In this document: positions 1 through 12,462 of the stretch, in pieces
How positions within the stretch are numbered: the stretch's first letter is position 1
Layout of the letters: the number at the start of each line of letters is the position of its first letter
From: Mariannaea sp. PMI_226
Taxonomy: Eukaryota > Ascomycota > Sordariomycetes > Hypocreales > Nectriaceae
Length of the DNA stretch: 64,000 bases
Reading direction: 5' to 3'
Assembly (NCBI GenBank): GCA_024336345.1
Contig: JANFOG010000008.1
Location: forward strand, 1,922,001-1,986,000
Made by a program: the position numbers and the translations under genes
Notes under the pieces: model-generated
The model's input: the letters and a program-made list of their open reading frames with translations, nothing else
Told to the model about the DNA's origin: nothing
Database searches by the model: none

Positions 1-1089
1 GAGTGACATATCGGACCACAAACACTGTGAATGGTTTCCTGGCCTTCCATGCTGTTGGCCATTTTGCCGTATGGAAGACGGCCATGGCTTGGTCGGATGC
101 CGTAGAGGAAGTTGAATGCTGCAGGAATGCGGATCGAACCGCCTTTTCGTTGTTCATGTTAGCCTTTGACCCCGTATAATTTATCGCTGGGAATTTTCCC
201 TTTCACCAAGAAGAGAAAGAGAAAGTACAGTGAGAAGGATTACTCACCAATGTCAGTGCCGACGCCGATTAGACTACCTCGAAATCCGACAAGCGCGCCT
301 TCGCCACCTGAGCTGCCTCCACAAGACCAGTTCTTGTTTCGAGGATTGAGAGTGCGACCGATGATGTTGTTCAGAGTCTCGCAGACCATCAAGCTCTGGG
401 GGACACTGGTCTTGACGTAGAAGACAGCACCCGCCTTGTGTAGCAGGGTCACAAGAACAGAATCCTCTGTATCATATTTTCCAATCCAATCAACATAGCC
501 CATGGATGTTTCGAGACCCTGAGAAGATGTTTAGTGGAAATGGGTTTGACCGAATAAAATAAAGATGTCGTCTACAGGACTTGGGGATCCTGAGCGGCTT
601 TTGATGTGAAAACTCACCTTGATACGGCATTGATCTTTTAGGGAGATGGGCAATCCGTGCAAGGGACCAACAGTCTTTTTATGTTGGGCATAATACTCAT
701 CGAGCTCCTTTGCTCTCTCCAGAGCGAGGTCTGGGAAGAATTCCAAAGAGCAGTTCACCTAGACGCGAGTTCAGTCTCATCCCCATTTGCATGAGTGGGT
801 ATCCGCCATTTAGGGTGCTTCCTACCAGCTGATGGGCTAAGGCGGCTCTTTTGCAAAAAGCCGTAGTGACGGCAACAGACGTAAGTTCACCAGCTGCAAT
901 TTTGGCGATGAGGCTGGTGGCAGATGATTCGGTGATAGCGAGCTCATCTGAGCTCAAAATGCCACTCTGGCTGGGATACGAGAGGACAGAGTCGGCGGCA
1001 TCTGGTGGCGGTGCCGCGATGCGCCATTCCTTTGGGATGGCCTCATCGATACGCCGTTTCTTATCTGCAGCGATTTCTTGCCAGGTCAT
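1..1089 (-). CDS. Amidase (amidase-signature family), 5' part, cut by window edge
   Basis: Hydrolyses a carboxamide to an acid and ammonia; fungal members are acetamidase/general amidases, usually cytosolic. Exons on the minus strand are 826-1089, 618-758, 248-518 and 1-142, with GT-AG introns and all phases closing. The Ser-cisSer-Lys machinery is visible: the lysine in GLPISLKDQ (exon 2), the serine-rich loop SCGGSSGGEG (exon 3), and GTDIGGSIRIP, which carries the acyl-enzyme serine and is reconstituted across the exon 3/4 junction. The start ATG at 1087-1089 precedes a charged N-terminus usual for fungal amidases of about 540-570 residues, so roughly 200 residues are visible and the rest lies left of the window. 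The substrate cannot be told from this part. Confidence 0.93.
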
Positions 1090-1149
1090 GTTGAAAGGAA
1101 AGGGAAAAGAAGAACTAAGAGGAACTAGGAGGGACTAAGAGGCGTATAG

Positions 1150-1179
1150 AAAATAAAATAAAATAAAATAAAATAAAAG
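1150..1179. repeat. AAAAT microsatellite
   Basis: About six tandem copies of a five-base AAAAT unit lie some 60 bases upstream of the amidase start codon, inside its promoter or leader. Copy number at such tracts is usually polymorphic between strains. Confidence 0.85.
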
Positions 1180-3134
1180 ACCTAATCAAGATGGTTGGAG
1201 CTTGAAATGGAGGGAAAAGAAACGGGTGCCACGTTGGTGCATCGCCCTCATGCGCCGTCTTGAGGCGGGGAGAGGGGACGGCTCAAGTTGGCTATTAATA
1301 AGATCCTACATACACACACATACGATGCACACATATGCAGATCATGTCTGTTACTGCCTAATACCGAAAATGTCTTTCAATTGGTTACGTATTCCAAGTC
1401 GTACATGTCAAGCCAAGGCATGTCTCGGTGTGATAAGCCCCGATCGTATCTTATCATGTGCGCACCCCCTCATTCAGTTCTGCATACCTAAGTTGGGTTA
1501 TGGAGAAAACGAAAAATAGTAATGATAGATAGCAGGATCGGAGATCTTTTGTTTTTCGCTAGGGGTCCTGACTAACATCGAAGCAACATAAAAGCGCGCT
1601 GGAGGATGATGGGAAGGGCAACTAGACCGGGAGAAGCCCAATATATCCCGATGTTATCTTATCATGGGAGATACGGCATGTTTTCTCCATTACATTGCCA
1701 AATATGTGCTAGGTACCTACCTTGCTACCGCGCAGTAATAAAAATCCCTTATCGTGAGTTGGCCGGCGGCTAATTCACCCAAAAGAAAAAGAACGCGGGG
1801 TAACGTCATCAGTTCTTCTTTTGGTAAAAGATAACGGACAAATCTGCAACGGGGAATTCGATTACCACACAGCACAATGCAGCACAATGCACCTCGGCGA
1901 GGAAAGCTGGACGGGGGAACACCACAGTTCGTAGCCACACCTGTAACCAGCAGACTGACTTTAGCACCGCCACAACAGCCATGATGGTGAATTTTGCGGA
2001 TAGTATTGTCAAGTTGGCAAGGGGGCGACAGAACAAAAAAGAAGGGAAAAAATAGGCACGCGATGAGAGGATATTGATATTCGGGCAACTAACGAAGCAT
2101 GGCGCGCGAAAGACGTATATGGACTTAATCTAAAATGTTTTGTTCCAATTGTCTGCCAATATAAACCTATCCCGACTGAGATTATCCATCCCTTGGGAAT
2201 CGATCTGACCATTATGCTCCTTATTTAATTATGGAGCATTTTTGCACTCCGTCTTGGGGGATTGTCTTTGCGCCCTCTAATAAATGATACACTTCATTAG
2301 TAACTCTATACCCAGAGAGCTAATCATCTTTGGTCGGTTACTTACTTGACTCAATAATATATGCATACTTCTTATTGGCGTTATACTGAAAACGAACATC
2401 TCCGTAGTTGGACGGCCATTTGTATGTAAACCCTTCACAGACGAAATGATTCGGCACATTTGCCCAAACAAAAGCCCATCCGTCATTAATACTAACTTGT
2501 CCGTTTATGTCTACATAGTGATCGTTTTGGCCACTATCTTGAACCCAGATTGGAAAGGGATGATAATTATGCTATATTGGATGTAAGCTAATTTGAGGAC
2601 TGCACGCTTCTTGTCAAGTAATCTGAACTTACAAACTCTGTAGCTGAAGCGCTGTGAATCAGGGCAAGTTGAGCAAGTACGCTCAAGTACTGAGTGACAT
2701 GCATGTTGCGTAGGTATGGACAGGTATGTACCTAAGAAAATACCTTCTAGAATACAAAAAGAAGAAGAAAAAGAAAAGTTGTATGTCTATCTAGAGCTAG
2801 AAAAAGCGGCATAATAGGTCTTCTTTATACTCCCAAAGTTTCAAAATACGTTGGTTTCCAGCATACCTTATTCCGCTTCTTTTCTTCCAAAGGAATGTTC
2901 TTCTGTGTATAAGATAAGGTTTTTTACTATTATGGCTATTGTACTAGCCGTTATTGACTCGTGGACTAAGGCATGGGAGATATTAACCTTATAAGGGGCG
3001 TTGATTAGGGCATATAGGGGCAGGTCTGTCGATATACTAGTCTAAATGTGTATATTGTATATTTCTGGCATACTATAGTACTAGAATGGGTTTATGGTTT
3101 TGGTCTATTGGCCGACGGCTACATATGATTTTTG

Positions 3135-3670
3135 CTACATTAGCAAAAGCAATTGATTATACGTGACAAAAAATGAATCTATCATCGTGATCAGAACCCA
3201 TCTGATCAAATGTTTCATTACAGGACCAGTTTCGACTGGCCCAAAGTCGATCTGATCATTGAGGCGAACCTGAAGACCTAGGTATCCGAGAACTTGGACG
3301 CCCGGTTTGTATATATGCACATCCAAGACCACCTGCCGCCCAACTTCGATTTGTCTCAGGACACGATCAATCAAGACTTACTTCAGATTCTTCCATTTGA
3401 TAAATTGCGATAGCGCAGCTCAATAAACCCAGACAGCTGCTGTAGGTAACTTGAGGCACAACGGGTCCACTGCCTGATTACCAGCAACAATTTTAGATAT
3501 GGGAACAGATTGTTTAGAGGTCGACCAAGTATATGGGTTGTATATATTTCAAGCCCAATATCTGACGTATCTAGCTGGTAAGTAAGTGTCTTTGAAAAAA
3601 CCATTGCTACTTTTAGAGATGGAAGGGATATCTTAGGAATTGACCAAAACATTTTGGAGGTTGCAGCCAA
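3135..3670 (-). other. Possible decayed coding remnant, unidentified
   Basis: Two consecutive minus-strand open segments (3383-3670 and 3135-3374) are separated by in-frame stops and lie in AT-rich DNA. The second reads like protein, with a charged and hydrophobic pattern around VGRQVVLDVHIYKPG. I do not recognise a family. It may be a relic of a gene or transposon degraded by point mutation, or chance. Confidence 0.2.
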
Positions 3671-4608
3671 AACTCGGATGTTCAGTAAATAATTCAGACA
3701 TCAAAGCCTAGAGCCTGGAGAAGCCCACCATGTCTCTCATGTCTCATGTCTCATGTCTGATAACTCAAGTATGGTAAATGTAATCACGATTATTCTTCAA
3801 GATCAGCACCATGTTTCCAAATAACATATCATAATATCATGGTATTTGTTCCTGAACATAATAGAGTTTGAACAAATCAATCCTCCAACTAAATCATCAA
3901 GCCACAAAAGCCATAACCTCGGCCCCTCCGGTAAGTAGGCAGGTAGGGAATCAATACAGGTGGATCACCATCTTGCGCGCAGCGATTCCAATGTGGCTCC
4001 GGGCTAAAAACCAGTTCAGTTTAGTGGGTGGAATCGTCCAATGATTAGTAAACGAAATCAACCCACCCCTCAAACAAATAGGTTACACTGTCACTGTAAA
4101 CGTATGCAAGTTATGCCAACAGCGGGGGAAACGTGCCCAGACTTTGGCGCCTGTCAGTTGTTTGGAATCAATTGACGAGAAAAAAAGCAGAGACAGCTCT
4201 GAGGACAATGCACAGTCAGCAACCTAAAACACATTGGGCTGGGCCGCCTGCAGTTACAAAGAAACTCAATCAAAGATTCCAAACATTTTTGCAGCCATGA
4301 TGTAACTATTTGCACACGCTCTCACATTCTCCTCACATTCTCTCAGAAACGTAATAAACATGGCTGCGTTGGAAAATTGTTATATAACGAGCGCATGCGA
4401 CATGGCTAGTTGGGATTTTTATTCAATACCACTCAAGTCAAACAAACAAGACAACAACAATTATCCTGTCCCTTGGACCTAATTCCATACAAATACAAAC
4501 ACCCATCGCGCACCGCCGTTGTTAAACAGCAGCTTTAAAAAAAATACCAGCACCCGACACATTGCACACTTTCTACACGAAGCAAATTTCACAATTCCAG
4601 AAATAACA

Positions 4609-5625
4609 ATGGCCAAGGTACGTAAAAATCACACTCACCCAAACTTCAACATGTTTGCTCAGTTGCTCACCAATTTCTGTTACAGTTCACCGTCTACTCC
4701 TTCGTCGGCTCCCAGTGGGCTGGCCCAATGCATCTCGCCTTGGCTGAGAAGGGCTTCACTGACAAAGATTACGATATCAAGGAGATTGATCTCGGTAAGA
4801 CCCCCAATTCTACAAACAACAAAAAAGATGCCTTCATGCATGAAAAAAGTAATAGCAATCAGCATACTTACATATTTCTACTTAGTCGCTGCCGAGAACT
4901 TTGAACAGGAATACCTGGACATCAACCCAAACGCCACTATTCCTTCCCTCACTTCTCCCTCGCTCAACAAGCCTCTGATTGAGAGCACCGACATTGTTCG
5001 CTACCTTGACGGTTTGAAAGAGCCGCGAACTCTTGTGCCTGAAAATGCCGAGACCAAGCGCAGAGCCCAGGAGATTCTGGACCTTGTCCACTCCTCAGAA
5101 GTCGACACCAACATGATCCTGCTCGAGGCCAGAGACCCTGCAGAGTTGGACGAGAAGAAGGCTGGCATTTGGGGTCTCTTCCTCTCCAACCGCCAGCGCA
5201 AGCTGGACACTGAGCATGCTGCCAACCCCGACCATCCATTCTACGGCTCAAAGGCACAGGAGAACGGCCAGGTCAACCAGCTCTACACCACCGAACTCGG
5301 CTCCGCACACGAATCCTTCTTCAAGAACTCCCACAAGAGATATGAGGGGTTCGCTGCTGGCACAGCCAAGCTTGAGAAGCTTCTTGTGCTCCCCTACGCC
5401 GCGGGAGATGCAGTCACCGAGGCAGACCTGCACGTTGTGCCCTGGCTCGCCCACGCCATGATGGGGGCTGGCACTGAGCTTTCCGAGATTCACAACTTTG
5501 AGCCCCTTGAGAAGCTGATTCAAAAGTCTGCTCCGGAGTTTAAGATTGGGCCCCGTACGAGGGAGTGGTGGAACAACATTAGCGAAACCGCCTCCTTCAA
5601 GAAGGTGTTCCCCAACCTTCACTAA
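4609..5625 (+). CDS. Glutathione S-transferase
   Basis: Cytosolic glutathione transferase, conjugating glutathione to electrophiles or reducing peroxides. Exons are 4609-4617, 4686-4794 and 4886-5625 (285 residues). The first exon is only nine bases (Met-Ala-Lys), so translation from an upstream ATG or through the first intron would give a wrong N-terminus. The N-terminal thioredoxin-like fold covers about residues 3-85, with FTVYSFVGSQW at the start, the cis-proline loop in NATIPSL and the glutathione-binding ESTDIVRYL. The all-helical C-terminal domain follows from about residue 100, with a longer charged segment near 130-190 than in bacterial forms and a GDAVTEADLHVVPWL helix typical of the family. 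A TATA-like element lies near 4380. The subclass (Gtt1/Ure2-like or other) is not resolved. Confidence 0.92.
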   Translation: MAKVRKNHTHPNFNMFAQLLTNFCYSSPSTPSSAPSGLAQCISPWLRRASLTKITISRRLISVRPPILQTTKKMPSCMKKVIAISILTYFYLVAAENFEQEYLDINPNATIPSLTSPSLNKPLIESTDIVRYLDGLKEPRTLVPENAETKRRAQEILDLVHSSEVDTNMILLEARDPAELDEKKAGIWGLFLSNRQRKLDTEHAANPDHPFYGSKAQENGQVNQLYTTELGSAHESFFKNSHKRYEGFAAGTAKLEKLLVLPYAAGDAVTEADLHVVPWLAHAMMGAGTELSEIHNFEPLEKLIQKSAPEFKIGPRTREWWNNISETASFKKVFPNLH

Positions 5626-6120
5626 GTTACTGTGCTCGATTTGCCCAGGGGAAAAAAATAGGGACGGTATACGGATTATGAAGATTTAATGAACTGCTTA
5701 TGATATTTGCTATGGGAAATAGAGTACTTTAAAATTAGTTGTCTGTCGTTACTGAGAGTGCTTTATCATAGTTTGGTCAAAGGGAGTTCTACAAATTGAA
5801 TAAGTTGGACAATTCTTTTCCCCCTATAGTGATATGCCTGAGAATGAACTGTTATACGATTAAGAGTAATGGGCTGGAGAATATTTTTCTGAGTGATACT
5901 GGTGCAAAAGGCTCTCAATATTGTGAATATAATATATAACACGCTTCTTTCATAACAATATATATTCTTTAATGACTAGCGCAAATAATCATAAGTATAT
6001 ACAGAATATGAGTGACCATGATGGACGATTTCTGGAAAAAAGTCATTGCTATGTTGCTTCAATCTCGCTATATCTGCTGTGCTCAGTGACCCTGAGTGTT
6101 CATCCATCGTCTGGATGCTC

Positions 6121-6966
6121 CTAATTCTTTGGCACATATTTGATACCGGTGCTAGGGCAGCTGCTCTTGGTGCCATCGGGATCCGCAGCCACAAAGGTTC
6201 CCTCCTGGAGAGAGCCGCGAACATTGAAGTGATACCAAACCTCGTCAAGATACTTGCCATTGCAGCCAATCGTCACTGGAGCGCCATGCTGTTCCTCGAG
6301 AGCTGACTGGATCTGATTCGAAGTGTACGTCTTAGACGTAGAGGGCTTGATGCCGGCATCGGAGAGCCACTGGTAGGTGGGGAGAGTCTTGAACAGCGAT
6401 ACGACTCTGTTGATGTAGTCTGCTGCCTCTTCGCCTGTCTGGTACTCATCGTAGCAATCAGGATTGAGGGTGCTGATGCAGGTGCCGTGCTTTCCCCATT
6501 CGTGCTCCCAAAACGACTCATCATCGCCATCGTTGCTGACCCAATACGTGTTCATGTAGTCTAGGGTGGAGTCATCAAGGAACTCGGACACAATGTCCCC
6601 AATGTTGGTGTATGCTCGGCTAGAGTCACAGTTCTGTGGGTATGTCCCGTCACAGTTGTCGGGCCAAAGACCATGAATAGTCCATGAGCCTTGAAACAAA
6701 ATGTCAATACCATGAAACATGAGGGGATGGGTCATGGGGGTTAGGTATCACTGAGAGAGCTTACTGGAAGGTCCGGCTGCGGGTTTTGTATCCCAGAACT
6801 GGGTTTGGAGAATCTGGCCGGATGGGATGAAGCAGCATGTGTTTTCCACGACAGTATTGTTGTGGCATGATAGAGGCAAGTTGTTAGGGCATGAGGCAGC
6901 TGAAAAGGCCAAGGCCTCTCCAAGAAGAAGAGCAACGGGAATCAAAACTCGAGAAGATGGCGACAT
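6121..6966 (-). CDS. Secreted ribonuclease T2
   Basis: Extracellular acid endoribonuclease that cleaves single-stranded RNA through 2',3'-cyclic phosphates. Exons are 6765-6966 and 6121-6689 with a 75-base intron, giving 256 residues. A signal peptide occupies about residues 1-20 (hydrophobic VLIPVALLLGEALA). Both conserved active-site segments are present: CAS I as WTIHGLWPDNC (formed just after the splice) and CAS II as FWEHEWGKHGTC, providing the two catalytic histidines and the glutamate/lysine. Many cysteines suggest several disulphides. Length and layout match fungal T2 enzymes such as those of Trichoderma and Aspergillus. The start at MSPSSR is preferred over an upstream in-frame start because it places the hydrophobic core correctly. 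Confidence 0.95.
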
Positions 6967-8701
6967 CTTTGTGTTACGTGTCAAAAGGAATTTAACCAAA
7001 AAAGAGTATCTTGTTGCCTCGGATGAGTTTGAATAGTTAGTCACAAGTCAAGGAAAAGGTGAGATATATAGATAATTATGAACTAGATAGAAAGCCCTCC
7101 CTTTGATCACTCCGTTTCTCGGTATCCAAAAGCGTCAGGTTACTATGTCCCCTAGCTGAACCTACTATCCATGCAGTTAACGGAGCAAATGAACTAAAGA
7201 AGCAGGTGTTGCAACGAACTCGGGGTGCCAGACATGCACGATAACAAGCAAACCCGTCTCTGCGTCTCGTCCAAAGCCCACGTGTGGTCCCTATCGAGGA
7301 AACATGATTGATTAGCAGGACTTTTGTTAAAGGAACCCCGCGGCCAATGGGACCTCGGAAGAGGCTTGAGTCGGGCGGTGATCGACACTGGACGTGGGAA
7401 CTTTTGGGGGCACTTCATCGAGTTTGTGCCGAGCGTATCTGCGCACAAGCCACGGACGGGACCGGCCTGTCGGCTTGGGGATTATCGGGGGGGGGGGGGG
7501 GGGGGGGGGGGGTCGCTACAGGCTCAATAACTGTCAAACAAGAGAAGAATGAAGGGCGCGGGGAAGAAGAATAAAATAAAGATTGACCGTGACTGGCGGC
7601 TGTGGCGGTTTCTGATTGGTGTGGATTTCGATTCATTAAGATGAGATTGCCCTTAGGTGCGAAAATCACAAGATATGCCGAGAGCTTTGTTTCCCTTTGA
7701 GCTGAGGGGGAGGGCGGGTCACCCTGTCTCACAGACTGTTTCGCGAGAGCAAGCCGGAGATCCAATGATTCGTGCACAAGCGTTGGGTTGAAACGCAGCC
7801 CTAAATCCTACTGGCTACTTTCTTTCTTGCATTGTGAAATATAGTACGGAGTCTATCATCCATGGCAGAGAACGCTCACCGAAGAGTGTTGCAAGCATAT
7901 CCTGGCCCCCTGGTCAAGTGCTGGCCAATCGGCATCGTGACGAGTGCCGACCTTCCACTCCAGAAAAGCGGCTGGGTTGGTCGTGGTGCGCATCAACAGC
8001 CATTGTGGAATCATGCTCGGACACTTGTCGCATTGTTTTTGTACGATATTCGTGTTTCACAGGGGCCTTTCTGTGTTGGAGGTATGGTAATGAGTGCATC
8101 GCAATTGTGACGCGTTTCCACTGACGCTGGAGCACAGGTTATGCATTCTATGGACCCATGAAAAGACACAGACGCACAACATACATATATATATATTCAG
8201 GTTGAAGCAAGTATCGGAGTTGAGATCCCAATTCTATCATATATACTCAGCCTAACATTGCTTTTTTCTTTATCCCTTCGTTGAGAACCAAACACAGGCA
8301 ACCCAACATGCTTAAGAACAATTTTTTGAGGGATGAGAATGAAATAAAGAACCACCTACCCACCTTTGGATCCATCAAGTCCTCGTTTCCTCGTTTTGAT
8401 ATCTCGCCTTCATTCGCCATTTTAGCGGACGCCGTGAAGTCGGTACGGAATAGTCATCAGACAATTCAGAAAATAGTGTCATGAGTTTGAAGTCTCCCTG
8501 CGAGACCAGTCATGAGCTGCAACAAACTGAAGTCGATTATGTTGACTTCAAGTTACATAGAAGTAATGCAAGGTCGGTCAGATCGAAACTCGTGTCGTAT
8601 CATCCCGTAGCTCCAGTCGGCTTCGCATATGGCCCAGCTACTCAACTCCAACGCTTCCACTCGAATGTGGACATTTCGGTCCTATCCAATGGTCGCGCAG
8701 T
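6967..8701. other. Intergenic spacer with G homopolymer
   Basis: Shared upstream region of the RNase T2 gene and downstream region of the DUF7704 gene. I see no supported gene. Open frames at 7308-7574, 7415-7777 and 7862-8124 have no recognisable motif, and two of them depend on reading a G run as poly-glycine or its complement as poly-proline. Confidence 0.6.
7487..7512 (+). repeat. 26-base G homopolymer
   Basis: Twenty-six consecutive G residues are followed directly by TCGC. It lies about 520 bases upstream of the RNase T2 start. The length in the assembly may be inaccurate because such tracts are hard to sequence. Confidence 0.95.
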
Positions 8702-9163
8702 TCAAGCCCTCTTGCCTTTATTTCGATGCTCCTTGACGCCAATGCCCAAGACAAATGTCACCCGTAGAATCGTACAAATAACTGTAATCACACCGCCCAC
8801 CCAATCTTCTTGTCGCCAGTCCGCAATCGCAAGCCGGCCCTGAAGGCGCATCGCCACGTACATGGAAGTGAGCAAGGTGAAGTCGGCCCAGAGGATGCCA
8901 AACTGCACAATCTTCCAGATCTTGATGTCGTCGGTGTACCGCAGAAGGAGGATAAACAGACACAGGTAGGACATGAACATGCCGGCAATCTGGTAGAGAA
9001 AGGGTTTGAGATCTTCAGTAGGCGTGTAGTTTGAGAAGAAGGCGAGGGTGGCCGTGTTGTGATCGATCAAATTGACGTATATGCCTGTGGATGTGAGAAT
9101 GGGGTCGACCCAGAGGAACCAGAGGCGGTAGATGGGATGGATTGAGGCTTGATTTGTTGCCAT
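8702..9163 (-). CDS. DUF7704-like four-span membrane protein
   Basis: A 153-residue integral membrane protein, single exon. Four hydrophobic segments fall at about residues 8-28 (YRLWFLWVDPIL), 52-74 (GMFMSYLCLFILLL), 80-102 (IVQFGILWADFTLL) and 120-142 (VGGVITVICTILRVTFVLGIGV), with a basic C-terminal tail. This matches the small fungal DUF7704 family, whose function is unknown. The start at 9163 is chosen because the preceding in-frame extension (to 9202) lacks family character. It stands alone between long spacers. Confidence 0.75.
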   Translation of the reverse strand: MATNQASIHPIYRLWFLWVDPILTSTGIYVNLIDHNTATLAFFSNYTPTEDLKPFLYQIAGMFMSYLCLFILLLRYTDDIKIWKIVQFGILWADFTLLTSMYVAMRLQGRLAIADWRQEDWVGGVITVICTILRVTFVLGIGVKEHRNKGKRA

Positions 9164-10851
9164 GATGGAACTTGGGCAAGGGAATTGTTGACGCTTGGGC
9201 AATTGGGCTTTCTAGCTTTTGAGAACTTTAGATGGGCATTGATGTTGAGGCAAAGTAAAGAAGAGAGTTTGATAGAAAATATCATAGCTAAAATCTAGAG
9301 GAAACCTTGGTTATATGGCTGTTTCTGCCACAATGGAGCGGCTGATCTGAGTCAGCTTATCTGATCCCCCGCATCAGCCTCTGCCGCAGTTACAATCCAG
9401 ATGCGGATGGAATGAGTATATATATAGCATGCTGATATGAGTTTCTTGCAAAGTTGTCGCTGTGTCTCTGAAGCGTGTTGGCTGGACGGTTTATGACGGC
9501 TAAACCTGTTGATTAGTCGTTCGCACAGTAGCGTACCTACATTGTATGCTTCGTTACTCATGCGGGAGCCAACTTTCGATAGTCATCATATTGGTTATTC
9601 CGATATGCCTGGTCACAGCATCGAGACCTCAGTTCCAACCATGGTGTGTTCTTGTTCTTGAGAAGAAATATAATTAAAATAAAAACAAGCTCAAACACGC
9701 AGATGGAAACTAAAAGCAAAAACAACGAAAGCTTAGATTATTGAAGAAGAGCAGATCAGTTGCGTCTTCTTGTAATTGAAGTTGGGGCAAAAATACCCTC
9801 TGTAATGGTCGCGATTCCGCATCCTGCACGCACCTGTACGCTCACCTGTTTGTAGTAAATGATCGCTATCCTATTCAGCTGAGTCACCAAGTGGCGTACC
9901 TCTGACGTGCTTGTGTTCAGGTATTTGACTTGCTGAGCTAGGTGGTTAAAATTATCTTTTTAGGGGGTTGTTTTACCTTTTGTACTTGGTATAGATTGCG
10001 CTGCTTTAGCTGCCTACTGTAGGTACAGTACAGCAAGGTTAACGTTTTGGTGCCTCAAAAAGTGGACAACAATAGGAGCATGGACAAAAGATTGCGTCAT
10101 GAACGACAAAATAATTACGAGGCCAGGTCACGGGACCAAATCCTTTCGTAGATTGACGTAGGAATGTGGTGAGAGATTGAAGACAACCTTGCCTTTCCCC
10201 CCTTCTTCCATAAAATTGTCCACCTTCTTGGGATGAAGTCCTAAAAAAAAAAAAAAGGACTGTAATACGCGATAGTAGCTGCTCCATACCACCTGGCAGT
10301 ATCAAATTAGTGCCAAGGTCAGTTTGCTTCCTGGGCCTACCACATGGCGTCACCATTTATACGTGTTCGTTCATATGACATTGAAGAGCCCGGACTCCTT
10401 TTCTGGCGCCTACAACTCACCCCTAATCAGCCTCTCCTGTTGTAATGGCGCTGGTTTTTTTTGGGGGGTTTTTTTTTTTCCCAAGGGATTTTTATTTTCA
10501 TTTTGCTCCCTCTTGCTGATCGAAGGGGGCAGATTCATACCTGACGACGACAACTCGAATATACCTACCGAGCATCTCGTCTAGCCTGCAGGACTCTAAT
10601 TACAAGGACAGTCTGGAATTTTATTTGACCTTCAACAACCTGTGTAAATGGGCATGCGATTAAACATAACAGAAGTCTTATGCTTAATGATATTGTCTCA
10701 CACACGAGACTACCTTCCCGTTGGCTGATTGCTCAGAGCAGAGTAAGGTCGCTTTATCCTGGCGGCAGTTTCTCATTTTCATCGTCGAACCCACCAAGAT
10801 TTTTGCTTCTGAGCACCTGGTTTCAGTTCTCACAGCCCTCATGCCCACATA
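9164..10851. other. Intergenic spacer
   Basis: No supported gene. It contains short A/T and G/T homopolymers (A run near 10242-10254, T/G runs near 10456-10480). It acts as the upstream region for both the DUF7704 gene (minus) and the GT71 gene (plus). Confidence 0.6.
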
Positions 10852-12462
10852 ATGCTGCAATCCTTGAAAGATTGGATCGCGAGGCACGCGACGCGGAAGA
10901 AGTGCCTTCTCTCACGCCAACTTCCAATTAAAACACTCGTATTCCTCAGTTTGATCTTAATTTTCCTCTTCTGGGAGTTCTCATCAAGCCTCTCCTCAGC
11001 GTACCAGAGAATATCCACAACACCAACTCCGGAACATCAAGGATCTCAACTTCTTGACCCTTCATCAACCTTCAATAGTACAGAAAACGCCACCGATGCG
11101 TCACAACGACCTCAAATTACGGGCCCAACGGCCGAGATTGCTGGATTCTGGGGTCAGCTTGCCGATCAGCTCTACGCGGCGGAACCGAAGGGAGATGAAA
11201 TTCCATCCCCAGATTCCCTTTCACGAGACGTGTTCGATCCCAATGGAGCCACTCCAAAGACAGATGTGGACGTTCTCGAATTAACTTCCAAGCAGTTCGA
11301 AGCGTTGCAGCAGAGCCATGACGATTACGTAGAGGGTATCAGGCATCTCGCTCCAAATTTACCCTTTATTTCACACTCTCGAGGCGTGGTTATTACGTCC
11401 AAGGGTTCCAATTTTGGAATTGCTGTCACTGCCATCCTCATGCTGCGCCATATTGGATCAAAGCTCCCAATTCAGCTTTTCCTCGACTCCCCAGGGAAAC
11501 TAGAGTGGAAAGTATGCAAAGAGTCGTTGGCAAATTTGCAGGTTAATTGTCTAAACTTGGACGATTTTCTTCGTTTGCCTAGATTCTTCAGTCGAAAAAC
11601 GCCAAAGTTAGAAAGGTTCCAATTTAAACCATTCTCGATCCTCTTTTCCAGTTTCCAGCATGTCCTCTTTCTCGACGCCGATGCATTTCCCATCAGGAAG
11701 CCGGACAACCTTTTTGACGTTGAACCGTACCTGAGCCGTGGGCTCGTGACCTGGCCAGACTTTTGGCTGCCTACCATATCTCCCAAATTTTACGAGATTG
11801 CGAGAGCAAGCAAGCCAAACGTGACACTCGAGTCTCGATGCTCCGAATCGGGAGTGATGCTGTACGACAAGGCCCGGCATGCGGACAGTCTGCTACTAGC
11901 CATATACTACAACTTTTACGGTCCCAAGTTTTATTACAAACTTCACTCACAGGGTGCTTGGGGCTCGGGTGACAAGGAGACGTTTCTGCAAAGTGCCATG
12001 GTACTCAATAACTCAGTGTGGCAGGTGAAGAAGCCCCCGGAAATGTTTACTCGTGAGGGAATCAACTTTGGAAGTGGGATATGGCAAGCGGACCCAGAGC
12101 AAGATTGGAAACTACACGGCCGTCCAGCGCAAGCAGACCATTCAGCATCAAAGAAACAGCATAGAGAGAGGAATCCCGATAACGACGTGAAGATTACCAG
12201 CACCATGTTTGCTCACCTCAACCGGGTGAAGATCGATACTCGACACCTCAGCCAGCTTGTTGAGGAACTATTATCAAAAAAGGATGATGACAAGGTGACG
12301 AGGCTATGGGGCCCCGATGCAAATTCAGTCATCAAGGTGGCTGGTTACGACTTAGAAAAGGTGATATGGGAGGAAGTCATCAAAGTCAATTGCGGCCGGT
12401 CTCTATTGGAGGAATGTGAGAGAATACGAGAGTATTACGAAAAAGTGTTTGGAAAAGGTTAG
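10852..12462 (+). CDS. GT71 (MNN1/MNN2-type) alpha-mannosyltransferase
   Basis: Golgi type II membrane glycosyltransferase adding mannose from GDP-mannose to cell-wall mannan or glycoprotein glycans. Single exon, 536 residues. A basic N-terminal tail (residues 1-25) precedes one membrane anchor at about 27-48 ([15 protein letters not shown]), then a stem rich in Ser/Thr with N-glycosylation sites, then the catalytic domain. The metal- and nucleotide-binding DXD is DAD in [11 protein letters not shown], about residue 275, followed by the family blocks [14 protein letters not shown] and [13 protein letters not shown] and the GSGDKETF segment. Length and block order fit Pfam Mannosyl_trans3. Whether it is alpha-1,2 or alpha-1,3 specific cannot be told from sequence alone. 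Confidence 0.9.
   Translation: MLQSLKDWIARHATRKKCLLSRQLPIKTLVFLSLILIFLFWEFSSSLSSAYQRISTTPTPEHQGSQLLDPSSTFNSTENATDASQRPQITGPTAEIAGFWGQLADQLYAAEPKGDEIPSPDSLSRDVFDPNGATPKTDVDVLELTSKQFEALQQSHDDYVEGIRHLAPNLPFISHSRGVVITSKGSNFGIAVTAILMLRHIGSKLPIQLFLDSPGKLEWKVCKESLANLQVNCLNLDDFLRLPRFFSRKTPKLERFQFKPFSILFSSFQHVLFLDADAFPIRKPDNLFDVEPYLSRGLVTWPDFWLPTISPKFYEIARASKPNVTLESRCSESGVMLYDKARHADSLLLAIYYNFYGPKFYYKLHSQGAWGSGDKETFLQSAMVLNNSVWQVKKPPEMFTREGINFGSGIWQADPEQDWKLHGRPAQADHSASKKQHRERNPDNDVKITSTMFAHLNRVKIDTRHLSQLVEELLSKKDDDKVTRLWGPDANSVIKVAGYDLEKVIWEEVIKVNCGRSLLEECERIREYYEKVFGKG

Larger units (their letters stand above)
1090..4608. other. AT-rich intergenic spacer, no intact gene
   Basis: About 3.5 kb between the divergent amidase and glutathione transferase genes. 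No intact gene is recognisable. It contains an AAAAT microsatellite next to the amidase start, long AT-rich stretches (especially about 2.2-3.9 kb), a short TCTCATG direct repeat near 3733-3757 and one possible decayed coding segment on the minus strand (3135-3670). A TATATAA-like element at 4380-4386 lies about 225 bases ahead of the glutathione transferase ATG. Confidence 0.6.
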
